A stretch of 48,723 nucleotides of DNA from Gordonia alkanivorans NBRC 16433 (GCF_000225505.1 NZ_BACI01000068.1:1-48723); one strand, 5' to 3'. Positions 1-9,657 are shown, counted from the stretch's first letter. Numbers and translations: made by a program. Notes: generated by a model not told the origin, from the letters alone.

Positions 1-438
1 CTGATGGGAGATCTGGAAGATCTGTCCGTCGAGCTCGGCGATCGAGTCGGCGATCGACCCGTCGGTCTCTGCCCACCGGCGCATCGCGGCTTCCATCCGC
101 CAGCGCCGGGGATCGGAGATGAGCCCTGCCATACCCTCTATCCGCTCGACCGGAGGGAGCTCCTCGAGGTTCGCGAGCCGGGTGACGGCCGCGGCCTGGA
201 CCTTCCGGCAGTGGTCGGCGAGCTCGGACTTCATCGTCGCGATGTCGGTGAAGTGCCAGTAGAAGCTGCCCTTGGTGACCCCGAGCCGGGAGCTGAGCCG
301 CGAGATCTTCAGCCCGCCGATGCCGTCCTCGAGCAGGACCTCCACGGCCGCGTCGAGCCAGTCGTCGGCCCCGAGACGCGATCCGCGGACGGGAGCGCTG
401 TCTTCTACGGGCTGGGGTTCCACTGGTTGGTCCGGCAT
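1..438 (-). CDS. TetR family transcriptional regulator (3' end beyond window)
   Basis: A DNA-binding transcription factor. The ATG on the reverse strand opens a frame that stays open for 146 codons to the window edge, so the C-terminal ligand-binding part is incomplete. After a short acidic leader come WLDAAVEVLLEDG, LKISRLSSRLGVTKGS and FYWHF, the helix-turn-helix block typical of TetR proteins (about residues 27-66). The SFYWHF ending is the family's recognition-helix signature. It is transcribed away from the siderophore-interacting protein gene with about 180 bp between them. Regulation of that neighbour is possible but not shown, because an iron box already sits in front of it. The ligand is unknown. 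Confidence 0.85.
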   Translation of the reverse strand, partial: MPDQPVEPQPVEDSAPVRGSRLGADDWLDAAVEVLLEDGIGGLKISRLSSRLGVTKGSFYWHFTDIATMKSELADHCRKVQAAAVTRLANLEELPPVERIEGMAGLISDPRRWRMEAAMRRWAETDGSIADSIAELDGQIFQISHQ

Positions 439-569
439 GGAATCGCCTCTGGTCGGGGTCTCGCGACGTCTGATCTCAAGAATTGCGAACTCTCGGATCA
501 CATCGCTTGATCGTGAGAAAACCTTACAAAGGGCCACCAGTGCCTTCCCCGGACGAACCCGCACCGGCT

Positions 570-585
570 CTTAGGCTCACCTAAG
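570..585 (+). promoter_or_regulatory. Candidate IdeR/DtxR iron box upstream of the siderophore-interacting protein gene
   Basis: The sequence holds a perfect inverted repeat CTTAGG-CTCA-CCTAAG, 35 nt before the start codon. TTAGG-N4-CCTAA is the core arrangement of the DtxR/IdeR operator. The site matches 13 of 19 positions of the mycobacterial consensus, with the right half nearly perfect. It lies where a promoter for the downstream gene would be, so iron-dependent repression is inferred. Confidence 0.65.
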
Positions 586-620
586 TTGAAGGCGTAAGGT
601 GAACGCGACAAGGAGGTCCC

Positions 621-1499
621 ATGGCCAAGCGTGTGAACACGATGACGGTGCTCCGTCGCGAGCAGATCAGCCCGCACTTCGTCCGCCTGTACCTCGGTGG
701 CGAGGGTTTCGACGACTTCCAGGCGGCGGTCGGTACATCCGGTGACCCCGACACGGACATGTACGTGAAGTTCATCTTCGCGCCGGAGGGCGTGACCTAC
801 CCGGAGCCGTTCGACCTCCAGGAAGTCCGGACGACACTCCCGCCCGAACAGCAACCGGTCCTGCGCACCTACACGGTTCGCCGCGTCGACCCGCAGGCTC
901 GCGAGATCCTCGTCGACTTCGTCGTCCACGGCGACGAGGGCATCGCCGGACCGTGGGCCGCATCGGTGGAGCCGGGCGAGACCGTTCGGTTCATCGGCCC
1001 GGGCAGCGGATACCGGCCCAAGTCCGACGCCGCGTGGCATCTCCTCGCGGCCGACGAGGCGGGACTGCCCGCCGTGGCCGCGGCACTCGAGGCGCTGCCC
1101 GCCGACGCGATCGCCAAGGTGTTCATCGAGGTCGCCGGACCCGAGGACGAACTCGACCTCATCGCACCCCCGGGTGCGGAGATCGTCTGGGTCCACCGCG
1201 GTGGAGCGGCCGGCGAGGTCGACGACTCGGTCGCCGGCGACAACGCGCCCCTCATCGCCGCCGTCCGCAACGCGGAATGGCTCGACGGCGAACCCCACGT
1301 CTTCATCCACGGTGAGGCGCAGGCCGTCATGCACAACCTGCGCAGCTACATTCGCAAGGAACGCAAGGTCAGTCCGGCCAACGCCTCGATCTCCGGGTAC
1401 TGGCGCCGCGGCCGCACGGAAGAGGGCTTCCGGACATGGAAGGCCGAACTGCGCGCCGCCGAGGAAGGCGCGCCGGCCGGCCGGCCACCGAGTACGTAG
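621..1499 (+). CDS. Siderophore-interacting protein (FAD-dependent ferric-siderophore reductase)
   Basis: A cytoplasmic flavoprotein that releases iron from imported ferric siderophores by reduction, of the ViuB/SIP family (292 aa, usual length). The N-terminal beta-barrel carries the flavin-binding signature RTYTVRRVD (about residues 86-94). It is followed by the [20 protein letters not shown] segment and a nucleotide-binding half. The C-terminal [12 protein letters not shown] motif is typical of the family. The start is fixed by AAGGAGG six nt upstream. An iron box in the promoter suggests induction by iron starvation. The place next to xerC matches viuB (Rv2895c) of M. tuberculosis. Confidence 0.9.
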   Translation: MAKRVNTMTVLRREQISPHFVRLYLGGEGFDDFQAAVGTSGDPDTDMYVKFIFAPEGVTYPEPFDLQEVRTTLPPEQQPVLRTYTVRRVDPQAREILVDFVVHGDEGIAGPWAASVEPGETVRFIGPGSGYRPKSDAAWHLLAADEAGLPAVAAALEALPADAIAKVFIEVAGPEDELDLIAPPGAEIVWVHRGGAAGEVDDSVAGDNAPLIAAVRNAEWLDGEPHVFIHGEAQAVMHNLRSYIRKERKVSPANASISGYWRRGRTEEGFRTWKAELRAAEEGAPAGRPPST

Positions 1500-1555
1500 G
1501 CATCGATCCGGCCACGGCACCGCGTGTGGGGTTGCACCCGCTCCAGTCGCGCGCT

Positions 1556-2452
1556 GTGCTGACGGGCATGCTCGACGACTTCGCCGATCACCTGCGCCTG
1601 GAGAAGGGTCGCAGTGAACACACCATCCGCGCCTATGTCGGTGGTGCACGTGCGCTGCTGTCGTTCGCGGGTGCCCGGGGAATCGCTGCGGCCGACATCG
1701 ACCTCGCCCTCCTGCGTGCCTGGCTGGCCGAACTGACGCGGCGCGGCGCCGCCCGCACGACGATCGCGCGGCAGGTCTCCGCGGCGAAGACCTTCTGCGC
1801 GTGGGCGGTTCGCGAGGGCATCATGGCCGCCGACCCCTCACAGCGACTCAAGGCCCCGAAGGCCCATCGCACACTGCCGGCCGTCCTCGCGCCCGGCCAG
1901 GCCGACGCCGCGATCGGTGCGACCGCACAGGATCGTGACCCCGACGACCCGATCTCACTCCGGGACAGGTTGATCCTGGAGTTGTTGTACGCCAGCGGGA
2001 TTCGCGTCGGCGAACTGTGCGGGCTGGACATCGACGACATCGACACGGGGCGTCGAATCCTGCGCGTGATCGGCAAGGGCGACAAGGAACGGTCCGTGCC
2101 CTACGGCGAACCCGCGGCCAAGGCCATCGACGACTGGTTGCGACAGGGGCGTCCCGCACTGGCCACCGACACCTCGGGAGCTGCACTGCTACTGGGAGCA
2201 CGTGGCGGCCGGCTCGACCAGCGGATGGCACGGTCGGTGGTGTCCGGCGCGGTCCAGGCCGCCGGTGGCCCGGCGATGGGGCCGCACGGCCTCCGGCACA
2301 GCGCCGCGACGCATCTCCTCGAAGGTGGCGCCGACCTACGCGTCGTACAGGAACTGCTCGGACACTCCTCGCTGGCGACGACGCAGATCTACACCCATGT
2401 GAGCGTCGAACGCCTCCGCGCAGTGCACCGTCAGGCGCATCCCCGGGCCTGA
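1556..2452 (+). CDS. xerC: Tyrosine recombinase XerC
   Basis: A site-specific recombinase that, with XerD, resolves chromosome dimers at dif. The N-terminal SAM-like core-binding domain ([20 protein letters not shown]) is followed by the catalytic domain. All active-site residues are visible: Arg in ASGIRVGEL, Lys in [21 protein letters not shown], and the nucleophile Tyr in QIYTHV. With this GTG the protein is 298 aa, the usual XerC length. The frame is open further upstream into the preceding gene, but those residues do not look like XerC. GTG at 1526 and ATG at 1568 are alternatives, and no strong ribosome site decides. It ends back to back with the reverse-strand M23 gene without a gap. 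Confidence 0.9.
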   Translation: MLTGMLDDFADHLRLEKGRSEHTIRAYVGGARALLSFAGARGIAAADIDLALLRAWLAELTRRGAARTTIARQVSAAKTFCAWAVREGIMAADPSQRLKAPKAHRTLPAVLAPGQADAAIGATAQDRDPDDPISLRDRLILELLYASGIRVGELCGLDIDDIDTGRRILRVIGKGDKERSVPYGEPAAKAIDDWLRQGRPALATDTSGAALLLGARGGRLDQRMARSVVSGAVQAAGGPAMGPHGLRHSAATHLLEGGADLRVVQELLGHSSLATTQIYTHVSVERLRAVHRQAHPRA

Positions 2453-2977
2453 TCAGGGTTCTCCGGCGTTCAGCGGTTTGAGCCGCACCCGCACGGCCCC
2501 GAGCAGACCCAGGGGATTCAGGTACTCGGCATCGCGCCCCACCCCGCGTCGAGCGCCCCAGTGCAGGCACGTGAGCGTCGGACATCCGGGATGCCCAGCG
2601 ACGAGTGTGCCGATCGTGTCGCCCCGGGACACGGGGTCGCCCTCGCCGACGGTGGCCTCGACGGGCTCATAGGTGGTGATCAGCCCGTCCGGATGCTGCA
2701 CCGAGACCACCGGCCGACCCGCCACCCGGCCGGCGAACCGCACACGACCGGCACCCGCCGTGGAGACCGCGACACCGGGTACGGCCGCCAGGTCGACGCC
2801 CCGGTGCCCCGGCTGCCACCGTTTCTCCGGCGCATCGAAGCCGGTCACGACGGTGGGACGGGGCGGCAGCGGCGCTGAATAGGGACGAGGCGCGGCGGTA
2901 ACCTGGGGCGGCGTCGAGTACAGCACGACCAGGAACAAGGACGCCGCCAACGCGGTGCGGGAACCCGAGGTCTGCAT
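2453..2977 (-). CDS. Secreted M23-family (LytM-like) peptidase
   Basis: An exported protein with a LytM/M23 fold, the family of cell-wall endopeptidases. The chosen ATG gives a signal peptide (SGSRTALAASLFLVVLYS, cleavage near VTAAP). A longer frame starting at 3124 would add an unlikely 49-residue basic leader crossing the rpsB promoter. The first zinc motif is present in PGHRGVDLA (HxxxD). In the second motif the usual HxH reads CLHWG, so the first His is replaced by Cys. This form is shared, as I recall, by Rv2891, which also sits before rpsB. It may be a divergent or non-catalytic peptidoglycan binder. Confidence 0.8.
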   Translation of the reverse strand: MQTSGSRTALAASLFLVVLYSTPPQVTAAPRPYSAPLPPRPTVVTGFDAPEKRWQPGHRGVDLAAVPGVAVSTAGAGRVRFAGRVAGRPVVSVQHPDGLITTYEPVEATVGEGDPVSRGDTIGTLVAGHPGCPTLTCLHWGARRGVGRDAEYLNPLGLLGAVRVRLKPLNAGEP

Positions 2978-3038
2978 TCCTGTTGGACGCACCGGAACGC
3001 GATCCGGATCCGTCGCCCGGGCAGGGGACCGGAGCGTT

Positions 3039-3068
3039 TTGGTTTTCGCTGGTCGACGCGCGTAAACT
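3039..3068 (+). promoter_or_regulatory. Candidate promoter for rpsB-tsf
   Basis: TTGGTT (3039-3044) and TAAACT (3063-3068), separated by 18 bp, resemble -35 and -10 elements of the housekeeping sigma factor. They would give rpsB a 5' leader of about 165 nt. Such leaders of ribosomal operons often carry autoregulatory structure, but I could not identify a specific fold. Placement is by eye only. Confidence 0.4.
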
Positions 3069-3239
3069 CTGGTCCGCACCTCATCGGTTGTTGATGGGGT
3101 GACTTCGCGCGCCTGCGACAACACGCCGAATGTGCAGTCCCGACCCGGTCATCGACCGAAATCGGGTGACATCCGCCGGCAGGCGCCAGGGTCGACACCA
3201 ACCCGGTGCCGACAGACAACTGCGACAAAAGGAAATCTC

Positions 3240-4061
3240 ATGGCTGTCGTGACCATGAAGCAGCTGCTTGACAGCGGCGCACACTTCGGGCACCAGACCC
3301 GCCGTTGGAACCCGAAGATGAAGCGATTCATCTTCACCGACCGCAACGGCATCTACATCATCGATCTGCAGCAGACGCTGACCTACATCGACAAGGCCTA
3401 CGAGTTCGTCAAGGAGACCGTCGCCCACGGCGGCACCATCCTCTTCGTCGGCACCAAGAAGCAGGCTCAGGAGTCCATCGCCGCTGAGGCCACCCGCGTC
3501 GGGATGCCTTACGTCAACCAGCGTTGGCTCGGCGGCATGCTCACCAACTTCAACACCGTGCACAAGCGTCTCCAGCGCATGAAGGAGCTGGAGACCATGG
3601 AGCAGACCGGTGGCTTCGAGGGTCGCACCAAGAAGGAGATCTTGATGCTGACCCGCGAGAAGAACAAGCTCGAGCGCACGCTCGGCGGTATCCGCGACAT
3701 GGCCAAGGTTCCCTCGGCCGTGTGGGTCGTCGACACCAACAAGGAGCACATCGCCGTCGGTGAGGCTCGCAAGCTGAACATCCCGGTCATCGCGATCCTG
3801 GACACCAACTGCGACCCCGACCTCGTCGACTACCCGATCCCGGGCAACGACGACGCCATCCGTTCGGCTGCTCTGCTGACCCGCGTCGTGGCCTCGGCCG
3901 TCGCCGAGGGCCTGCAGGCCCGCGCCGGTGCTGCCGGTGGCGACGCCAAGCCGGAGGCAGCCGCAGGCGAGCCGCTCGCCGAGTGGGAGCAGGAGCTGCT
4001 GACCCAGGCCGCCGCTCCGGCCGGTGGCGAAGCAGCCACCGACGCGCCGGCTGCCCAGTAA
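3240..4061 (+). CDS. rpsB: 30S ribosomal protein S2
   Basis: Ribosomal protein S2 of the small subunit (273 aa). [20 protein letters not shown] near the N-terminus and the [22 protein letters not shown] and [19 protein letters not shown] blocks are diagnostic. The ATG preceded by AAAGGAAAT is the natural start; the upstream in-frame extension is leader. The C-terminal tail is rich in Ala, Gly and Glu and carries extra residues, as in other actinobacteria. It is followed after 55 bp by tsf, the universal rpsB-tsf pair. Confidence 0.98.
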   Translation: MAVVTMKQLLDSGAHFGHQTRRWNPKMKRFIFTDRNGIYIIDLQQTLTYIDKAYEFVKETVAHGGTILFVGTKKQAQESIAAEATRVGMPYVNQRWLGGMLTNFNTVHKRLQRMKELETMEQTGGFEGRTKKEILMLTREKNKLERTLGGIRDMAKVPSAVWVVDTNKEHIAVGEARKLNIPVIAILDTNCDPDLVDYPIPGNDDAIRSAALLTRVVASAVAEGLQARAGAAGGDAKPEAAAGEPLAEWEQELLTQAAAPAGGEAATDAPAAQ

Positions 4062-4116
4062 CACCTGCCGCAGCAATTCGGTCCCACCACACTCTTTCGA
4101 AGGAGGCTCGCCAACG

Positions 4117-4941
4117 ATGGCGAACTACACCGCAGCCGACGTGAAGCGACTTCGCGAACTCACCGGTTCTGGAATGCTGGACTGCAAGAACGCGCTGGCC
4201 AACAACGACGGTGATTTCGACAAGGCCGTCGAGGAGCTGCGCATCAAGGGCGCCAAGGACGTGGGCAAGCGCGCTGAGCGCTCCACCGCCGAGGGCCTGG
4301 TCGCCGCCAAGGGCGGTGCGCTGATCGAGATCAACTCCGAGACCGACTTCGTCGCCAAGAACGACGAGTTCCAGAAGCTCGCCGATGACATCGTCACCGC
4401 CGCCGCCGAGGCCAAGACCAACGATGTCGAGGAGCTGAAGAAGGCTGCTCTCGGCAGCGGCACGGTCGACGAGGCCATCGCCGCGCTCTCGGCCAAGATC
4501 GGCGAGAAGCTCGAGCTCCGTCGCGTCGTCTTCTACGACGGCCCGGTCGCCGTGTACCTGCACAAGCGTGCTTCGGACCTCCCGCCCGCCGTCGGCGTGC
4601 TGGTGTCCTACACCGGTGAGGGCGAGGGTGCCGCAGAGGCCGCTCGCGGCGCCGCCATGCAGGTCGCAGCTCTCAAGGCCAAGTACGCCACTCGCGAAGA
4701 GGTCCCCGCGGACGTCGTCGAGAACGAGCGTCGTATCGCCGAGCAGACCGCCAAGGAGGAGGGCAAGCCGGAGCAGGCTCTGCCCAAGATCGTGGAGGGT
4801 CGGGTCAACGGCTTCTACAAGGACGTCGTGCTGCTCGACCAGCCGTCGGTCCAGGATTCGAAGAAGACCGTCAAGGCTCTGCTCGACGAGGCCGGTGTGA
4901 CCGTCAACGGCTTCACCCGCTTCGAGGTCGGACAGGCCTGA
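4117..4941 (+). CDS. tsf: Elongation factor Ts
   Basis: The guanine nucleotide exchange factor for EF-Tu (274 aa). The N-terminal UBA-like domain has [20 protein letters not shown]. The TDFVAKND signature, which contacts EF-Tu, follows near residues 80-87. Two core subdomains continue to the C-terminus. The start ATG has AAGGAGG 11 nt upstream. Its last 29 bp overlap the 3' end of the reverse-strand MFS remnant, so the two are convergent. Confidence 0.97.
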   Translation: MANYTAADVKRLRELTGSGMLDCKNALANNDGDFDKAVEELRIKGAKDVGKRAERSTAEGLVAAKGGALIEINSETDFVAKNDEFQKLADDIVTAAAEAKTNDVEELKKAALGSGTVDEAIAALSAKIGEKLELRRVVFYDGPVAVYLHKRASDLPPAVGVLVSYTGEGEGAAEAARGAAMQVAALKAKYATREEVPADVVENERRIAEQTAKEEGKPEQALPKIVEGRVNGFYKDVVLLDQPSVQDSKKTVKALLDEAGVTVNGFTRFEVGQA

Positions 4942-5791
4942 TCGCCTCCGGGGTCTCCCCGGACGACGACTCGACCGCCCCGTCTCCCATCGTGGAGGCG
5001 GGGCGGTTGTCGTTGCGCCGCAACACGAATGTCAAACCGCCGACGCCGATGGCGAGTGCGGCCAGCACCCACAGCGTCGTGCGGAACGCGTCCAGGAAGG
5101 TGCGCGCGGTGACGGCCCGCGCCGCCTCCTGCGTGTAAGGCTGCGCGTCGGCGGCGATCGCCGCGACGGCGCTGTTCGCCGGGGTGTCGGCGCATCCCGG
5201 GACCGGTCGCTCCGGATGCGGTGAGGTGAGCTGTTGCGTCGCACACCAGGCGAACCGGTCGGCGACGGTCGGCCGGAACATCGGGTCGACCGGCGAATCC
5301 TCCAGGGCGACGGCGAGTTCGGCGCGTACCGCGGGCACACTGGTGTCGGTCTGCCCGGCCACCTGGCCGAAGAAGAACATCGTCACCAGCGCCAGGCCGA
5401 TCGACGCCCCTATCTGCTGCACGGTGGGGATCGTGCCGCTGGCCGACCCGACCGTTTCCGGCGAGGTGTCGGAGAGGATGACCGCCTGAAGGGGTGCGAC
5501 GAACAATCCCGTGCCCACCCCGCCGAGTACCAGGGGAGCCAGGATCGCGCCCACCGGAAGGATTTCCGACGCCGGGTCGAGGGTCATCGCGATCCATGCG
5601 AACGCCACCCCGACGGTGACCACACCGCCGAGCAGCACCCGGGGCGCGCCCATCCGGGCGACGGCCCACGGCGACGCGACCGACCCCACGGCCGCCCCGC
5701 CGGCGAACGGCAATGCGAGAAGTCCGGTGTCCAGTGCCGAGTACCCGAGACCGAACTGCGCGGAAATCGACACGGTGAAGAAGAATCCCGC
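4913..5791 (-). pseudogene. 5'-truncated MFS drug exporter (DHA2/EmrB-QacA type)
   Basis: Only the C-terminal part of a 14-helix major facilitator survives (about 290 residues). The readable frame enters with AGFFFTVSISAQFGLGYSAL, a segment that lies inside such transporters. It continues with PLVLGGVGTGLFVAPLQAVI and SASGTIPTVQQIGASIGLAL, which are typical of the DHA2 family, and ends in a hydrophobic helix and a charged tail. The first possible start (GTG at 5773) lies in the middle of a membrane helix. The N-terminal half is missing: at about 5787-5793 the sequence changes directly into a mycolyltransferase gene on the other strand. This looks like a deletion scar. A misassembly would give the same picture. 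Confidence 0.75.
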
Positions 5792-6327
5792 GCAACGCGG
5801 TCGCCGGGATCTCGATGGCCGGCACCTCGGTGTTCCAGCTCTCGCTGCACGCGCCCGAACTGTACGAGGCGCTCGGTTCGTTCAGCGGGTGCGCGCAGAC
5901 GAGCGATCCGCTGGGGCAGGCCGTGGTGCGCATGGTCGTCGAGGGGCGCGGCCACGGCAACACCCTCAACATGTGGGGGCCGCCGACGAGTCCGGCGTGG
6001 CGCGCCAACGATCCCTTCGTGCATGCGGAGTCGTTCCGCGGCAAGTCGATCTACGTGTCCAACGGTTCCGGTGCGCCGGGGCGTTACGACACGATCGACG
6101 GGCCGGGCATCGACGGCAACGGTTCCAAGCTGTTCGACCAGCTCGCCGTGGGCGCGGTGATCGAGACCGCCACGGCGGAGTGCACCCGCAATCTGCAGCG
6201 TCGGATGCGGGAGCTCGGGGTGCCGGCGACCTTCCATCTGTACGAGGGCGGCACCCACTCGTGGCCGTACTGGCAGGACGAACTGCACCGCGCCTGGCCC
6301 CAGTTCCGCGCGGCACTCGCCGGGTGA
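5788..6327 (+). pseudogene. 5'-truncated mycolyltransferase (antigen 85 / Cmt family)
   Basis: The C-terminal two thirds of an esterase-D-like mycolyltransferase, the enzymes that attach mycolates to trehalose and arabinogalactan. The frame begins at RNAVAGISMAG, whose Ser is the family nucleophile. It carries LNMWGPPTSPAWRANDP, IYVSNGSG and finally GGTHSWPYW, containing the catalytic His, with a natural-looking end. The signal peptide and about the first 120 residues of the mature enzyme are absent, so it can be neither exported nor folded normally. It abuts the headless MFS remnant. The two genes were probably divergent neighbours whose shared 5' regions were deleted. Confidence 0.75.
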
Positions 6328-6895
6328 CCCCCGACGACCTCGTCGTCTTCGTCGATGCCGACGTCGTCGACCCTGAACCGGCGGATGTCTCCCGGATGCT
6401 CGGCCCGCTGCTCACCACCCCGGGCCTGCAGCTGGTCAAGGGGTACCGCCGGGATCCGGCCGGTGGCGGTCGTGTCACGGAGTTGCTGGTGCGGCCCCTG
6501 GTCGCGTCGCTGTGTCCCGAGCTGGCGGGGATCATCCAACCGGTCGGCGGTGACCTCGCCGGGACACGCGACCTGCTGACGTCGATCCCGTTCGCGCCCG
6601 GCCACGGCGTCGACATCGGCATCCTCCTCGACACCCTCGCGGAGTTCGGGACAGATGCCGTCGGTCAGGTCGATCTGGGCGTCCGGGAATCGCGGAGTCG
6701 CCCGCTGGTGGAGCTCGGCCCGGTGGCGCGCCAGATCGTCGCCACCCTGCTCGAACGGCTCGGGATCGAGGACTCGCAGGCCCCCTGGCACAGTTTCTGC
6801 CCGACGGCGACGGGTATCGGTGTGTGCGGACGTTTCCGATGCCGGCCCGGACCGAGGAGTACGCGTGTCGCGAGTCGCATTCGGTGAGGACGTAA
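6324..6895 (+). pseudogene. 5'-truncated, frameshifted GpgS-like glycosyltransferase
   Basis: Resembles the C-terminal half of glucosyl-3-phosphoglycerate synthase (GT81), the first enzyme of methylglucose lipopolysaccharide synthesis. DDLVVFVDADVVDP, with the DxD metal motif, is almost the first thing encoded, so the N-terminal UDP-sugar-binding part is gone. GGRVTELLVRPLVASL, IIQPVGGDLAGTRDLL and FAPGHGVDIGILLDT follow. After GIEDSQA the frame is wrong. Restoring one C in the C5 run at 6781-6785 gives PLAQFLPDGDGYRCVRTFP and a proper end at TAA 6893-6895. The GTG at 6324 overlaps the mycolyltransferase stop but is unlikely to be an original start. The functional gpgS is probably elsewhere. 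Confidence 0.7.
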
Positions 6896-6898
6896 CAT
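6893..6898 (+). promoter_or_regulatory. Candidate -10 element for pyrH-frr-cdsA
   Basis: TAACAT fits the TANNNT -10 pattern. It overlaps the stop codon of the glycosyltransferase remnant and lies about 30 nt before the pyrH start. No convincing -35 was seen. Confidence 0.25.
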
Positions 6899-6928
6899 AG
6901 TCCACCGAACCGACGAGTGAGGAAGCGA

Positions 6929-7684
6929 ATGAGCGAAGCGCCCGATCCCACCCCATCCGATCTCAAGAAGGCCGAGCGTTCCGGATTCAAACGAGTCCTG
7001 TTGAAGCTGGGCGGTGAGATGTTCGGCGGGGGAGAGGTCGGTCTGGACCCGGACGTCGTGGCGACCGTGGCCGATCAGATCGCCGACGTCGTGAACTCCG
7101 GCGTCCAGGTGGCCGTCGTCATCGGCGGCGGCAACTTCTTCCGCGGGGCCGAACTGCAGCAGCGCGGCCTCGACCGCAGCCGCTCGGATTACATGGGCAT
7201 GCTCGGCACCGTGATGAATTGCCTTGCTCTGCAAGACTTCCTGGAGAAGCGCGGCATCAGCACCCGCGTGCAGACCGCCATCACCATGGGCCAGGTCGCC
7301 GAGCCGTACCTGCCGCTGCGCGCCCAGCGCCACCTCGAGAAGGGGCGCGTGGTCATCTTCGGCGCCGGCATGGGCATGCCGTACTTCTCCACCGACACCA
7401 CCGCGGCCCAGCGTGCGCTGGAGATCAAGGCGGAGGTGGTCCTCATGGCCAAGGCCGTCGACGGTGTCTACGACGCCGACCCGCGGACCGATCCGAACGC
7501 CAGGCTGTTCACCGAGATCACCCACCGCGAGGTCCTCGACAAGGAACTCAAGGTCGCCGACGCGACCGCCTTCAGTCTGTGTATGGACAACAAGATGCCG
7601 ATCTTGGTGTTCAATTTGCTCCAACAGGGCAACATCGCCAGGGCGGTGGCCGGTGACCGGATCGGCACGCTGGTCAGCACCTAG
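6929..7684 (+). CDS. pyrH: Uridylate kinase
   Basis: UMP kinase of the amino-acid kinase fold (251 aa), converting UMP to UDP with ATP in pyrimidine nucleotide synthesis. [39 protein letters not shown] and [14 protein letters not shown] are diagnostic. The ATG beginning MSEAPDPTP is chosen because AGGAAG lies just upstream; an in-frame GTG at 6917 overlaps that ribosome site. It begins the pyrH-frr-cdsA cluster. Confidence 0.97.
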   Translation: MSEAPDPTPSDLKKAERSGFKRVLLKLGGEMFGGGEVGLDPDVVATVADQIADVVNSGVQVAVVIGGGNFFRGAELQQRGLDRSRSDYMGMLGTVMNCLALQDFLEKRGISTRVQTAITMGQVAEPYLPLRAQRHLEKGRVVIFGAGMGMPYFSTDTTAAQRALEIKAEVVLMAKAVDGVYDADPRTDPNARLFTEITHREVLDKELKVADATAFSLCMDNKMPILVFNLLQQGNIARAVAGDRIGTLVST

Positions 7685-7761
7685 CAGCCCGCGACCCCAC
7701 GAGAACACGGCCCGCACGAGAAAAGGCCTGCCAGGCCCTACGGAACGGAACAAGGACGAAG

Positions 7762-8319
7762 ATGATCGACGACGCGCTGCTCGACGCCGAGGAGAAGATG
7801 GAGAAGGCGGTCAACGTCGCCAAGGAGGACATGGGCTCCATCCGCACCGGACGTGCGAACCCGGCCATGTTCAACAGGATCAACATCGAGTACTACGGCT
7901 CCATGACCCCGGTGACGCAGGTCGCGTCGATCAACACGCCCGAGCCGCGCCTGGTCGTCATCAAGCCGTACGAGGCGTCGACGCTCCGTGACATCGAGAC
8001 CGCGATCCGCAACTCCGATCTCGGCGTGAACCCGACCAACGACGGCACGATCATCCGCGTCGCCATCCCGCAGCTCACCGAGGAGCGTCGCCGCGACCTG
8101 GTGAAGCAGGCCAAGGGCAAGGGTGAGGACGCGAAGGTCGCCATCCGCAACGTGCGCCGCAAGGCCGCCGACGAGCTCAAGCGCATCCAGAAGGACGGCG
8201 AGGCGGGCGAGGACGAGGTCACCCGTGCTGAGAAGGAACTCGACAAGACCACGGCCACGTATGTGCATCAGGTCGACGAATTGGTGAAGCACAAAGAAGA
8301 CGAATTGCTCGAGGTGTGA
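7762..8319 (+). CDS. frr: Ribosome recycling factor
   Basis: Releases ribosomes from mRNA after termination, with EF-G (185 aa, full length). The three-helix-bundle sequence is clear: [21 protein letters not shown] near the N-terminus, then [20 protein letters not shown] and a long charged C-terminal helix. Its stop codon overlaps the GTG of cdsA, so the two are probably translationally coupled. Confidence 0.97.
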   Translation: MIDDALLDAEEKMEKAVNVAKEDMGSIRTGRANPAMFNRINIEYYGSMTPVTQVASINTPEPRLVVIKPYEASTLRDIETAIRNSDLGVNPTNDGTIIRVAIPQLTEERRRDLVKQAKGKGEDAKVAIRNVRRKAADELKRIQKDGEAGEDEVTRAEKELDKTTATYVHQVDELVKHKEDELLEV

Positions 8320-9182
8320 GCGAGAAGGCATCCGACCCCGAGAACAAGACCGGCCCCGAGAAGAAGTCACGGGCAGGTCGTGACCTGCCGGCCGCCATCG
8401 CGGTCGGAGGCACTCTCGGCGTCAGCATCATCCTGATCCTGCTGTTCGCGCCGATGCTCTGGTACGTCCTCGTCGCGGTCGCCTTCGCGATCGCGACCTG
8501 GGAGGTCACCAAGCGGCTGCAGACCGCGGGGTACAACGTCGCGTTCTGGCCGCTGCTCATCGGCGGTCAGGCCATCATCTGGGTCAGCTGGCCGTACGGG
8601 CCCACCGGCGTGCTGGTCGCGTTCGTCGCGACCGTGCTGGTGTCGATGGTGTGGAAACTGCTCGCCCAGGGCATCTCGAACGCACCGGAGAACTACCTCA
8701 AGGACCTCGCCCTCACGGTGTTCGTGCTGGCCTGGCTACCGCTCCTGGCGTCTTTCGGCGTCCACCTCGTCACGCAGGAGGACGGCGCCGCCCGGGTCGC
8801 GACCCTCATGGTGGTCGTCGTCTGCTCCGACGTCGGCGGATACGCCGCCGGTGTCATGTTCGGCAGGCACCCGATGGCGCCGGCGATCAGCCCCAAGAAG
8901 TCCTGGGAGGGTCTCGTCGGTTCGCTGCTCGTCGGCACGATCGGCGCGGTCGGCTGCATCACGTTCCTGATCGGCAGCCACTGGTGGATCGGTCTGATCC
9001 TCGGACCCGTGCTGGTCGTGTGCGCAACGCTCGGCGACCTGGTGGAGTCGCAGGTCAAGCGTGATCTCGGCATCAAGGACATGGGCACGCTGCTGCCGGG
9101 CCACGGCGGCATCATGGATCGCCTCGACAGCCTGCTGCCCTCGGCGTTCGTGGTGTGGGCGGTGCTGACGGCTCTGCTGTAG
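8316..9182 (+). CDS. cdsA: Phosphatidate cytidylyltransferase (CDP-diacylglycerol synthase)
   Basis: An integral membrane enzyme that makes CDP-diacylglycerol, the precursor of phosphatidylinositol, cardiolipin and phosphatidylglycerol (288 aa). After a charged N-terminal tail come about eight hydrophobic helices. The family signature is intact near the C-terminus: [11 protein letters not shown] followed by [15 protein letters not shown]. The GTG start overlaps the frr stop by four bases. The 3' end lies 10 bp from the convergent LapA-like gene. Confidence 0.95.
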   Translation: MSEKASDPENKTGPEKKSRAGRDLPAAIAVGGTLGVSIILILLFAPMLWYVLVAVAFAIATWEVTKRLQTAGYNVAFWPLLIGGQAIIWVSWPYGPTGVLVAFVATVLVSMVWKLLAQGISNAPENYLKDLALTVFVLAWLPLLASFGVHLVTQEDGAARVATLMVVVVCSDVGGYAAGVMFGRHPMAPAISPKKSWEGLVGSLLVGTIGAVGCITFLIGSHWWIGLILGPVLVVCATLGDLVESQVKRDLGIKDMGTLLPGHGGIMDRLDSLLPSAFVVWAVLTALL

Positions 9183-9192
9183 GGAGCCCGAC

Positions 9193-9627
9193 CTACCCGG
9201 CGGCCCTCTTCAGCGCCCGACGCAGCTGCAACATGCGCAGACCGCCGATGATGGCGACGATCAACGCACCCGCGATCGCGGCGATCAGCAGGCTCACCCC
9301 GAGCGGGAGGTTGACCTCCCAGAAGATCAGCTCGATCCGCTGACTCTCCAGGTTCTGCACGATGAACACCAGCAGCAGGACCAGGATGATCGCGCCGATG
9401 ACGACGCCGAACCAGGTCGCGCGGGTGCGGGTGTGCTCGACGTCGGCGACGGTCTGGCGCAGACGGTCGCGCTCGGCCAGCACGGCGTCGTGATCATCCG
9501 CGGCCGGTACCGGGGTCACGGGTGCGGGCTCGGGGACGGGCACGGCGTCATGAGCGGGGTGGGGCTCGCCCTGCGAACCCCACTGGGGGACCGGATTCCC
9601 GGTTCGTCGGCGATCGGGTGTGGTCAT
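9193..9627 (-). CDS. LapA-domain (DUF1049) membrane protein
   Basis: A small two-helix membrane protein (144 aa). The Pro-rich cytoplasmic N-terminus is followed by a short coiled segment ([19 protein letters not shown]). Two hydrophobic helices are separated by [20 protein letters not shown], the signature of LapA/DUF1049 proteins. A basic tail (RRALKRA) ends the protein. The biochemical role in actinobacteria is unknown. It starts 30 bp from the divergent rlmN. Confidence 0.8.
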   Translation of the reverse strand: MTTPDRRRTGNPVPQWGSQGEPHPAHDAVPVPEPAPVTPVPAADDHDAVLAERDRLRQTVADVEHTRTRATWFGVVIGAIILVLLLVFIVQNLESQRIELIFWEVNLPLGVSLLIAAIAGALIVAIIGGLRMLQLRRALKRAAG

Positions 9628-9657
9628 GGGTTCATCATGACATGCGACAATGGCCCG

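Noticed and set aside
498..1649. A 383-codon open frame on the reverse strand across the siderophore-interacting protein gene
   Set aside because: It is antisense to a clearly recognised gene. The composition is His/Arg/Asp-rich as expected of a shadow frame, and no family features were seen.
3099..3239. Longer N-terminus for ribosomal protein S2
   Set aside because: S2 sequences begin at [10 protein letters not shown], a good ribosome site precedes that ATG, and the extension lies in the promoter leader.
6324..6887. An intact small glycosyltransferase starting at GTG 6324
   Set aside because: The sugar-nucleotide-binding N-terminal part is missing and the C-terminal frame is broken, so a functional short enzyme is not credible.
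7725..7742. Inverted repeat GGCCTGCCAGGCC after pyrH as a terminator
   Set aside because: The stem is only about 4-6 bp, there is no T tract, and frr follows in the same operon.
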